Source: JBGVMW01 sp045125095
GTDB taxonomy: Bacteria; Bacillota; Clostridia; Lachnospirales; Lachnospiraceae
Reading direction: 5' to 3'
NCBI GenBank assembly: GCA_045125095.1
Contig: JBGVMW010000272.1
Coordinates: forward strand, 1-34,453
DNA: 34,453 nucleotides
Both the position numbers and the translations under genes were made by a program. The stretch's first letter is position 1. Each line of letters starts with the position of its first letter. This document shows positions 1 to 5,746 of the stretch, one piece after another. The notes below the pieces were generated by a model. That model was not told the origin of the DNA. It worked only from the letters and a program-made list of their open reading frames with translations, and made no database searches.

Positions 1-44
1 AATTCTGACAATTTGCGGATGGCCTTTACTTTCGCAAACGCTTA
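1..44 (+). repeat. Interspersed ~60-nt repeat, copy 1 (cut by window edge)
   Basis: This matches copies at 1013-1070 and 31804-31867 and an inverted copy at 34315-34372. The core contains TTTGCGGATGG and then ACTTTCGCAAACGC, so TTTGCG can pair with CGCAAA as a short hairpin. It lies directly upstream of the pseudouridine synthase that starts at 73. Its 5' part is missing because the window begins inside it. Confidence 0.8.
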
Positions 45-72
45 TGAATGATAGTTATGAAAGGATAATAAA

Positions 73-987
73 ATGAAGCAGGAACGTTTTTGTGTAAATG
101 AGGAAGACGCCGGTGCGCGTATTGATAAATATCTTGCAGAAGTTCTGCCTGATTTGACCAGAAGTTATCTACAAAAGGTAATGAAGCAGGAACAGGTTTT
201 GATAGCAGGACAGCCAGTGAAGGCCAATTATCGGTTAAAGGTGGAGGATGTGGTGGAGATTACCATTCCAGACGCTGTAGAACCGGATATTAAGCCGGAA
301 AACATCCCATTAGACATTTTATATGAGGATGACTATGTTCTTGTAGTAAATAAGCCAAAAGGGATGGTAGTACACCCGGCAGCCGGACATACCAGTGGGA
401 CGCTGGTAAATGCAGTGATGTATCATTGTAAGGAAAATTTATCCGGTATTAACGGGGTATTGCGCCCGGGAATAGTTCACCGGATTGATATGGATACGAC
501 AGGCTCTTTAATTATCTGTAAAAACGATATGGCACATAACCATATTGCAGAGCAGTTGAAGGTACATTCAATTACAAGAAAATACCGTGCCATTGTACAT
601 GGTGTCATAAAGGAGGATGAGGGAAGGGTAGATGCACCAATTGGAAGACATCCTGTTGACCGTAAGAAAATGGCTATTAATGAGAAAAATGGAAAGTCTG
701 CTGTGACAAATTATAAGGTGTTAGAACGTTTTCGTGATTACACATATGTGGAATGTCAGCTAGAAACAGGGCGAACTCACCAGATCCGTGTGCATATGGC
801 GTCATTGCATCATCCTTTATTAGGGGATGCGGTCTATGGGCCTGCCAAATGTCCGTATAAACTTCAAGGACAGACACTCCATGCAGCTACGATAGGCTTT
901 GCGCATCCGGCTACTGGAAAGTATCTGGAATTGACAGCACCATTGCCGGAATATTTTGAGGAGTTGTTGGAGAAGTTGCGGAGGTAG
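73..987 (+). CDS. RluA/RluD-family pseudouridine synthase
   Basis: The 304-residue product should isomerise uridines to pseudouridine in large-subunit rRNA. An S4-type RNA-binding domain covers about residues 14-80 and the catalytic domain follows. The signature HRIDMDTTG is at 136-144, with Asp139 as the expected catalytic residue. A later GRTHQIRVHMA block is also typical of the family. AGGATAATAAA lies just before the ATG. Length is normal for RluD-type enzymes. In related genomes this gene often follows lspA, but the upstream neighbour is outside the window. Copies of a 60-nt repeat sit on both sides of it, in the same orientation. The exact target uridine cannot be told from sequence. 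A second RluA-family gene is at 27479-28447. Confidence 0.93.
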   Translation: MKQERFCVNEEDAGARIDKYLAEVLPDLTRSYLQKVMKQEQVLIAGQPVKANYRLKVEDVVEITIPDAVEPDIKPENIPLDILYEDDYVLVVNKPKGMVVHPAAGHTSGTLVNAVMYHCKENLSGINGVLRPGIVHRIDMDTTGSLIICKNDMAHNHIAEQLKVHSITRKYRAIVHGVIKEDEGRVDAPIGRHPVDRKKMAINEKNGKSAVTNYKVLERFRDYTYVECQLETGRTHQIRVHMASLHHPLLGDAVYGPAKCPYKLQGQTLHAATIGFAHPATGKYLELTAPLPEYFEELLEKLRR

Positions 988-1012
988 TGAGCTTATTAAA
1001 TTGATAACCAGC

Positions 1013-1070
1013 TATTTGCACAAACAATTCTGTCAATTTGCGGATGGTCATCACTTTCGCAAACGCCTAT
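1013..1070 (+). repeat. Interspersed ~60-nt repeat, copy 2
   Basis: This is a full-length copy running from TATTTGCACAAACAATTCTG to TTCGCAAACGCCTAT. It lies about 30 nt after the rluD-like stop codon, in the same orientation as copy 1, so the two copies bracket that gene. The internal TTTGCG/CGCAAA hairpin is intact. Confidence 0.85.
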
Positions 1071-1191
1071 TAGATCTTAAAAAGATAGGAATGAGTTGTA
1101 AAAATAGAAAACAAAAGATGAGATAAGCAGTATGCAAGGAAACCTTGAATTATTCAATATTGTTAAAAAAATATGTATATTACAAATAACT

Positions 1192-1221
1192 CTATACATT
1201 TTGCACAAAATATGGTATACT
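1192..1221 (+). promoter_or_regulatory. Possible promoter for the cytidylate-kinase-like gene
   Basis: A TATACT -10 hexamer at 1216-1221 follows a weak TATACA -35 with 17-nt spacing. It lies about 70 nt before the predicted start at 1289. The -35 match is poor, so this is tentative. Confidence 0.4.
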
Positions 1222-1288
1222 GGTAGTGTCATAATAAGGAGTGAAGCTAAAGGGCTTCCAGTTTCAGCAGAAGGGGTGTGCAGAAAAT

Positions 1289-1909
1289 ATGAATACGATT
1301 ATAACGATTGGAAGACAGTATGGAAGTGGTGGTCGTGAGATAGGAAAAAGACTTGCTGACGAATACGGTATCAAATTCTACGATAAGGAACTTTTAGCGG
1401 AGGCTGCAAAAAAAAGCGGTATTTGTGAAGAATTGTTTGCGCGTCATGATGAACGTCCGACAAACAGTTTTTTATATTCTCTGGTTATGGATACATACTC
1501 CATGAATTATACAGCGAATGGAATGTTAGATATGCCACTTGACCATAAGGTTTTTTTAGCGCAATTTGATGCGATTAAGGAGCTTGCTGATACAGAACCA
1601 TGTGTAATTGTAGGACGTTGTGCTGACTACGCATTATCAGAGTACCCAAATGTCATCAATATATTTATACGTGCCGATTTAGAAAATCGTATTGCACGTG
1701 TTATGGAACGTCATGATCTCAATCACAACAAAGCTAAGGAATTAATCAGTAAAACGGATAAAAAACGTGCGAATTATTATAATTATTACTCTAATAAAAA
1801 ATGGGGAGATTCTTCTAGCTATCATTTGACAATTGACAGTGGTTTGGTTGGTGTTGACGGAGCCATTGAAGTCATTAAAAAAATGATTGAAGTAAGAGAA
1901 AATATGTAA
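1289..1909 (+). CDS. Cytidylate kinase-like family protein
   Basis: The product has 206 residues when started at the ATG preceding NTIITIGRQ. AGAAGGGG lies upstream, and homology to P-loop kinases begins right there. An upstream in-frame ATG at 1241 would add 16 unconserved residues. GRQYGSGGR near residues 8-16 is a variant P-loop seen in the cytidylate-kinase-like family (AAK_like/cytidylate kinase 2), which phosphorylates an unknown small substrate and is common in Clostridia. IVGRCADY and basic R-rich lid-like residues follow. Housekeeping cmk has a different P-loop (GPAGAGKS type), so this is probably a paralogue and not the main CMP kinase. The transcript ends at the strong terminator at 1937-1994. 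Confidence 0.85.
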   Translation: MNTIITIGRQYGSGGREIGKRLADEYGIKFYDKELLAEAAKKSGICEELFARHDERPTNSFLYSLVMDTYSMNYTANGMLDMPLDHKVFLAQFDAIKELADTEPCVIVGRCADYALSEYPNVINIFIRADLENRIARVMERHDLNHNKAKELISKTDKKRANYYNYYSNKKWGDSSSYHLTIDSGLVGVDGAIEVIKKMIEVRENM

Positions 1910-1936
1910 GAAATCAAGTTAGAATTAAATGCTGTG

Positions 1937-1994
1937 AAAAGAAACCAGAACCATGTATTGATGAGGCAAAGTCGGCATGGTTCTGGTTTCTTTT
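1937..1994 (+). terminator. Strong rho-independent terminator
   Basis: A perfect 19-bp stem (AAAAGAAACCAGAACCATG with its complement) surrounds a 20-nt loop and ends in TTTT. It follows the kinase-like gene and marks the edge of ordinary chromosome before the repeat region. It could act on both strands. Confidence 0.9.
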
Positions 1995-2236
1995 ATCAAA
2001 CTTTTCGTTAAAGCAACGTGTTTTTTGAACAGTCCATACCATGCGACCTTTAGTTTTCCCGTTGGGAGTGTGGTGTCCATGTACTGTTTAAAAAATGGAG
2101 CTTTTACGAACCGTAGGCTTGTAGTTGGGATTGGGTAGTTACAGTTGAATAACGACAAAGGAAACTTTTGACAGTTAAAGCATAAAAAATGTTACTCCAT
2201 GGGTAACTTACCGCCACTACAGGAAATATTAAAGGG

Positions 2237-2264
2237 GAGGTCGGGTTATTATTACCCCGACTTC
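2237..2264 (+). other. Candidate rolling-circle origin stem-loop, unit 1
   Basis: GAGGTCGGG pairs with CCCGACTTC (9 bp, one G-T wobble) around the loop TTATTATTAC. The loop ends in TATTATTAC (2247-2255), which fits the NANTATTAC nick site of CRESS-type Rep proteins. Iterons TGTGTCA TGTGTC start at 2265, right at the stem base. In units 2 and 3 the loop is nearly the same but the stem sequence differs with paired changes. Confidence 0.65.
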
Positions 2265-2351
2265 TGTGTCATGTGTCAAACACTCAACAAACTTAGAAAA
2301 ATAGCGGTTTAAGACTGACACACGGAAAGAAAAACGGTTGTGTCATGTGTC
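2265..2351 (+). repeat. Iteron set of unit 1 (core TGTGTC)
   Basis: Tandem TGTGTC-A-TGTGTC at 2265-2277 abuts the stem-loop. An inverted copy TGACACA is at 2316-2322, and a second tandem pair is at 2339-2351. The same direct/inverted/direct layout is present in units 2 and 3 with a different core. Confidence 0.75.
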
Positions 2352-2531
2352 GGAAAGGGGAAAATACATATTATCATGTCCCCGACATAAATGTCGCTAA
2401 CATCATGGCATATATACGCACCCTAACAACGTGCGGGGCAACGCTCCATGCGTGCCCGCCGTAGGGCGGTATGCCCTTGTACTTCATACGTAACAATATA
2501 TCACACCATATCACACCATACAAGCACCAAA

Positions 2532-2708
2532 CAGCAGATTGTTAATTTCTGTTTGACAGTAGGGGCGTGCATGATAGGCTGATTTAGCCGTAAGGCGGTA
2601 TAGACTGACCATAGACTTGGCGGAGGTCTGGCTCTACCACCTTGCGGATAAAGCCGACTATCATGCTAAGCAGGTTCATGCTGTCAAATAGAAATTTACA
2701 ATATGCCA
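2532..2708 (-). other. Long imperfect palindrome, unit 1 (single-strand-origin-like)
   Basis: The ends are inverted repeats of about 28 nt with mismatches; near the inside edge TTTGACAG pairs exactly with CTGTCAAA. Inner arms CATGATAG and CTATCATG also pair. On the minus strand TTGACA (2682-2687) and CATGAT (2660-2665) are 16 nt apart, like -35/-10 hexamers placed in the arms. Homologues are at 3196-3372 and 4297-4472. Confidence 0.6.
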
Positions 2709-2927
2709 AACCTGATACTAACAAAGCAAATGAACCCACATATAGCACAAAGCACCAAACAAGTATACAATCGTAACCTTGAATTTGCGACATAACCCGA
2801 TTTCATGCACACACATGGCGGAAACCACTAAGAAACTTTTCAAACGCCCAAAGAAGCCAATACAGACAGGGCGAGGTATAATTTATCGGTAGCAACAGCG
2901 GGAGCCGTACAGCCAAATAACCGTACG

Positions 2928-2969
2928 GTACAACTATTCGTAAAAGCTGTGTTTTGCGAATAGTTGTAC
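2928..2969. repeat. 13-bp inverted arms at the unit 1 junction
   Basis: GTACAACTATTCG (2928-2940) and CGAATAGTTGTAC (2957-2969) are perfect inverted arms separated by 16 nt. Units 2 and 3 carry only the CGAATAGTTGTAC arm. The arms sit where the circularly permuted unit 1 is joined, so they may mark the integration or recombination point. Confidence 0.55.
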
Positions 2970-3195
2970 TTTTAGGTCTGTTCGGGTTTTTCACTCCCCC
3001 GTTGGCATCCGCTAGTGTTTCACTTCTTGCCACATGGTTGGTTGCCTAAGAATCAAATAAATTTGTTGTGATTGATACTTACGATATCTGAATAATTAAT
3101 AAAAATATCTGGTATCAAAAAGCTTGAGAAAATAAATTTGAAAAATCAATCAGAACTCAAAGAAAAAATACAAATCCGAAAAAGAAAATAAAAAA
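2970..3195. other. AT-rich gap between inverted and direct units
   Basis: This segment has no gene, strong hairpin or recognised motif. From about 3053 it is very A-rich on the plus strand. It separates inverted unit 1 from the direct array and has no clear counterpart in the other units. Confidence 0.5.
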
Positions 3196-3372
3196 TGCCA
3201 TATTTGTAATTTGCTATTGACAGCATGAACCCGCATTGTATGATAGTCGGCTTTATCCGAAAAACAGTCCGGACAGACTTACGATAGCTCTCCAGTCAGT
3301 CAGAACCGCCTTCCGGCTAAATCAGCCTATCATACATGCCCCTACTGTAAATAGCAAATTACAGATATCGCA
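3196..3372 (+). other. Long imperfect palindrome, unit 2 (single-strand-origin-like)
   Basis: Outer arms of about 28 nt are inverted repeats: the inner 16 (AATTTGCTATTGACAG) match with one mismatch. The next arms GCATTGTATGATAG and CTATCATACATGC pair with one bulge, and further pairing continues inward. TTGACA (3217-3222) and TATGAT (3239-3244) are 16 nt apart and lie in the paired arms. Folded single-stranded promoters (F-plasmid Frpo, single-strand origins of rolling-circle plasmids) have this kind of layout; the functional assignment is inference. Confidence 0.6.
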
Positions 3373-3391
3373 TGAAAAGTCACATTATTTT

Positions 3392-3490
3392 GTCACATGT
3401 CACAACTTTTTTTCAACTATGTGTGACAAAAATTAGCACATTCAAACCCGCATAAACACTAAGAAAAATTTTTTCTTGTCACATGTCACA
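3392..3490 (-). repeat. Iteron set of unit 2 (core TGTGAC)
   Basis: On the plus strand GTCACATGTCACA occurs at 3392-3404 and 3478-3490, with an inverted TGTGTGACA at 3420-3428. The pair at 3478-3490 directly abuts the stem-loop. On the nick strand the tandem reads TGTGACA TGTGAC. Confidence 0.75.
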
Positions 3491-3521
3491 GAGGTTGTAG
3501 GTAATACTATACTACAACCTC
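3491..3521 (-). other. Candidate rolling-circle origin stem-loop, unit 2
   Basis: The 10-bp perfect stem GAGGTTGTAG/CTACAACCTC encloses the loop GTAATACTATA. On the minus strand the loop reads TATAGTATTAC, containing TAGTATTAC (complement of 3501-3509), the nonanucleotide used by nanoviruses and several circoviruses. No T-run follows on the plus strand, which argues against a plain terminator. Confidence 0.68.
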
Positions 3522-3530
3522 TTTGAAAAC

Positions 3531-3607
3531 TTCTCCAGTTATGTGTATGGCAATAAGCACCCGCAAGCGGGTGCCCATTGCCACACACACAACATAACAC
3601 TGGAGAA
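3531..3607. other. Long GC-rich hairpin in unit 2
   Basis: Nested arms pair in order: TTCTCCAG/CTGGAGAA, GTTATGT/ACATAAC, TGGCAAT/ATTGCCA and GCACCCGC/GCGGGTGC, with a 2-nt tip loop. A smaller hairpin with different sequence is at the matching place in unit 3 (4679-4707). Confidence 0.75.
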
Positions 3608-3813
3608 AGATTTTTCTAAGGAGTTGTTGTATGGATTGTAAAAGTCTTGCATTACCACACACGAATACAATACAGCAGATTGAATGTATTGTCAATACCT
3701 TTTTATAGCTTCTTAAATTGGCGTATTCGGACTTTTTATCGCATAGCCTAGTTAGGAGTACGCTAAAGGCACTAAAAAGCTTCCTGTGGCTTTTAAACCG
3801 TGTTGGCGTCTTT

Positions 3814-4062
3814 CCCAACTACAAGCCTACGGTTCGCAAAACATCCATTTTTTAAACAGTACATGGACACCACGCTCCCAACGGGAGAACTAAAGGTCGC
3901 ATGGTATGGACTGTTCAAAAAACAACGGTGTGTTTTGCGAATAGTTGTACCACATGGTTATTTGGCTGTACGGCTCCCGCTGTTGCTACCTCGAGCATGC
4001 GTTACGTGGCGTTTTTTTCGTCTGCGAAAGTCTCAGACTAAGCTTGTTGTGAATGGCTCAAA
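3814..4062 (+). repeat. Shared segment A, unit 2 copy
   Basis: This is about 95% or more identical by eye to 4967-5215. Its first 110 nt match 2020-2129 (inverted) and a later part matches 2888-2940 (inverted). It contains GCGAATAGTTGTAC, the half-arm at the unit 1 junction. This is the best conserved block of the family. Confidence 0.85.
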
Positions 4063-4154
4063 TGAATCACTAACCATACGGATACAGCAGACTACAGACT
4101 TGCCGCATGTTCCAACTGCGTTTTCCTCATGTGGCAACTCTGTACTCTGCCGCA

Positions 4155-4212
4155 TCCTACTTACCGGCGACCGTGGGAGGAAATTCACCATTCACCAACC
4201 CAGACGACAAAC
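4155..4212 (+). repeat. Shared segment B, unit 2 copy
   Basis: This 58-nt block starting TCCTACTTACCGGCGACC repeats at 5217-5274. In unit 2, 92 nt separate A from B; in unit 3 they are adjacent, showing an insertion or deletion between copies. Confidence 0.85.
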
Positions 4213-4296
4213 GCAGACGAACACACGGAACATGCACATACGAACTGCAAACACCGTTCAGACATCTGAACACGCAACAAAGACAGACACACAAAA

Positions 4297-4472
4297 GTGG
4301 CATATACAAATTACTATTGACAGCATGAACCCGCATTGTATGACCGTCGGCTTTAACCGCAAATCGGTATAGCCAGACCTACGACAAGTCTTCGGTCAGT
4401 CAATACCGCCTTACGGCTAAATCAGCCTATCATACATGCCCCTACTGTAAATAGCAAATTTGTATATGCCAC
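4297..4472 (+). other. Long imperfect palindrome, unit 3 (single-strand-origin-like)
   Basis: The ends GTGGCATATACAAATT and AAATTTGTATATGCCAC are inverted, giving arms of about 27 nt. TTGACA (4317-4322) and TATGAC (4339-4344) lie 16 nt apart in the arm. Inner CGGTAT/ATACCG pair, and this pairing differs in sequence from unit 2. Confidence 0.6.
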
Positions 4473-4534
4473 TTTTTAGAAAGGAGTTTAAAATATGAAT
4501 TTATACAACAATTAAATAACAAATAACCACATTT

Positions 4535-4620
4535 GCGACTGCGACAAAGGTATTTAAGTTACGTGTCGCAACCTCAAACCGCATATTTTAAATAAAATTA
4601 ACAATTTGCGACATGCGACA
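4535..4620 (-). repeat. Iteron set of unit 3 (core TGTCGC)
   Basis: GCGACTGCGACA at 4535-4546, inverted TGTCGCA at 4564-4570 and GCGACATGCGACA at 4608-4620 abutting the stem-loop. On the nick strand the tandem reads TGTCGCA TGTCGC. Layout equals units 1 and 2; the core differs in every copy together. Confidence 0.75.
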
Positions 4621-4651
4621 GAGGTTGGGGGTAATACTATACCCCAACCTT
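4621..4651 (-). other. Candidate rolling-circle origin stem-loop, unit 3
   Basis: GAGGTTGGGG pairs with CCCCAACCTT (one G-T wobble) around the loop GTAATACTATA, identical to unit 2's loop. The minus strand carries TAGTATTAC (complement of 4631-4639). A T-run follows on the plus strand, so by itself it could be read as a terminator; the shared loop and adjacent iterons favour an origin. Confidence 0.65.
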
Positions 4652-4678
4652 TTTTTTAAGCTGTCAAAAAACATATCT

Positions 4679-4707
4679 GGGGCTACCTTGCTACGCAAGG
4701 AAACCCC
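4679..4707. other. Hairpin in unit 3
   Basis: GGGG pairs with CCCC and CCTTGC with GCAAGG around TAC. It holds the same relative place as the long hairpin of unit 2. Confidence 0.6.
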
Positions 4708-4966
4708 CACACATGCTCTTTTTGTCCAGTTTAAAAGTGAGGGTTTAGGTAAATAGTCCTGTCTCATTCATAGCAATACAAAGGATTATATCTGACTAAA
4801 CAGAAATGATGCAAGTACATAATACAACGACTTTTCAGTCGTTGTCAATACCTCTTTAAAAGTTTCTTATATGCTCATATTCGGATTTTTAGGCATGTAG
4901 GCTAATCTGCTGTACCCTAAAGGCACAAAAAGCTTCCTGTGGCTGTTCTGCTTTGTTGAACCCAAT

Positions 4967-5215
4967 CCCAACTACAAGCCTACGGTTCGCAAAACATCCA
5001 TTTTTTAAACAGTACATAAACACCACGCTCCCAACGGGAAAACTAAAGGTCGCATGGTATGGACTGTTCAAAAAACAACGGTGTGTTTTGCGAATAGTTG
5101 TACCGCATGGTTATTTGGCTGTACGGCTCCCGCTGTTGCTACCTCTAGCATGCGTTACGTGGCGTTTTTTTCGTCTGCGAAAGTCTCAGACTAAGCTTGT
5201 TGTGAATGGTTCAAA
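4967..5215 (+). repeat. Shared segment A, unit 3 copy
   Basis: This copy is nearly identical to 3814-4062, differing at only a few positions. The close similarity contrasts with the diverged iterons and stems, suggesting recent exchange or selection on this block. Confidence 0.85.
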
Positions 5216-5216
5216 A

Positions 5217-5274
5217 TCCTACTTACCGGCGACCGTGGGAGGAAATTCACCATTCACCAACCCAGACGACAAAC
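5217..5274 (+). repeat. Shared segment B, unit 3 copy
   Basis: This is a copy of 4155-4212. It directly follows segment A and ends the array beside dtd. Confidence 0.85.
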
Positions 5275-5291
5275 ATCCACCTCATTTTTTA

Positions 5292-5741
5292 TTACATTAT
5301 TTCATCCGAATCCAGTACAATGGTAAACGGACCATCGTTTAATAATTCCACCTTCATGTCAGCTCCAAAGCTTCCTTTTTCAACTACAGAAATCTGCTTT
5401 TGGCATTCGGAAATAATATATTCATACAGTTCATTTGCCATATCAGGTGCACCGGCACGGATAAAGGATGGGCGATTTCCTTTTTTGCAGTCTGCATATA
5501 ATGTAAACTGAGAAATTAAAAGCAATTCTCCGCCTACATCATGTAGGCTTAAGTTTGTTTTACCATTTTCATCTGTGAAAATCCGCATTCCAATTAGTTT
5601 TCTTATCATTTTATCCGCAATATCCTTTGTGTCGCTATTTGAAACACCAATCAGAACAAGAAAACCTTGTTGAATGCTACCAATTACTTCTTGTTCAACA
5701 GATACACTGGCGTGTTTAACTCTTTGTATTACAAATTTCAT
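5292..5741 (-). CDS. dtd: D-aminoacyl-tRNA deacylase
   Basis: This 149-residue cytosolic enzyme removes D-amino acids wrongly attached to tRNA. SQFTLYAD at 77-84 and the C-terminal NDGPFT at 135-140 are the two Dtd signatures, and length is exactly that of the family. AGAAAGGATAA precedes the ATG. It lies 5 nt after the AI-2E transporter gene on the same strand and is probably co-transcribed. The repeat array begins 17 nt past its stop codon, and no terminator of its own is visible there, so transcripts may run into the array. Confidence 0.95.
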   Translation of the reverse strand: MKFVIQRVKHASVSVEQEVIGSIQQGFLVLIGVSNSDTKDIADKMIRKLIGMRIFTDENGKTNLSLHDVGGELLLISQFTLYADCKKGNRPSFIRAGAPDMANELYEYIISECQKQISVVEKGSFGADMKVELLNDGPFTIVLDSDEIM

Positions 5742-5746
5742 GAATA

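Larger units (their letters stand above)
1995..2969 (-). mobile_element. Repeat unit 1: inverted, Rep-less CRESS-like replicon remnant
   Basis: This is about 1 kb without a convincing gene and is related to the two direct units at 3196-5275 but inverted. Reading the minus strand it holds, in order, the second part of the shared A segment (2888-2969), a long palindrome (2532-2708), iterons (2339-2351, 2316-2322, 2265-2277), a stem-loop (2237-2264) and the first part of segment A (2020-2129). Segment A is continuous in units 2 and 3, so unit 1 is a circular permutation, as expected if a circle was opened inside A. The region also has GC-rich small hairpins near 2440-2475. No Rep, recombinase or transposase motif was found on either strand. 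The mobile-element call rests on structure alone. Confidence 0.6.
3196..4296 (+). mobile_element. Repeat unit 2: direct, Rep-less CRESS-like replicon copy
   Basis: About 1.1 kb, forming a head-to-tail pair with unit 3. The order is long palindrome (3196-3372), iterons (3392-3404, 3420-3428, 3478-3490), stem-loop (3491-3521), GC-rich long hairpin (3531-3607), segment A (3814-4062), a 90-nt part absent from unit 3, and segment B (4155-4212). Open frames in it overlap these structures, lack family motifs and are not conserved between units, so I treat the unit as non-coding. The strand with the candidate nick sequence is the minus strand. Confidence 0.6.
4297..5275 (+). mobile_element. Repeat unit 3: direct, Rep-less CRESS-like replicon copy
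   Basis: This is the second direct unit, offset 1.06-1.15 kb from unit 2 depending on the block compared. The order matches unit 2: palindrome (4297-4472), iterons (4535-4546, 4564-4570, 4608-4620), stem-loop (4621-4651), hairpin (4679-4707), segment A (4967-5215) and segment B (5217-5274). It stops 17 nt before the dtd stop codon. Open frames are short and unlike known proteins. The nick-like strand is again minus. Confidence 0.6.

Noticed and set aside
2584..2793. 69-residue minus-strand open frame with a hydrophobic stretch
   Set aside because: It overlaps the long palindrome, has no clear ribosome site, and units 2 and 3 carry stops and lack the hydrophobic part. A relic small membrane protein remains possible but unsupported.
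3507..3818. 103-residue minus-strand open frame
   Set aside because: It covers the long hairpin 3531-3607 and has no conserved counterpart in unit 3 or any Rep motif (no HUH, Walker A or YxxK).
3800..4372. 190-residue open frame in unit 2, partly shared with 4953-5342
   Set aside because: It runs through repeat segments A and B and the palindrome, has no ribosome site or family motif, and its similarity to unit 3 follows the DNA repeat, with no frame continuity.
4621..4660. Plain rho-independent terminator
   Set aside because: A T-run does follow, but the loop and flanking iterons are shared with units 1 and 2, which lack such a T-run; a terminator alone does not explain this.
1995..5275. 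CRISPR array
   Set aside because: Repeats are about 1 kb units or 7-nt iterons, not regular 25-40 nt repeats with spacers, and no cas gene is present.
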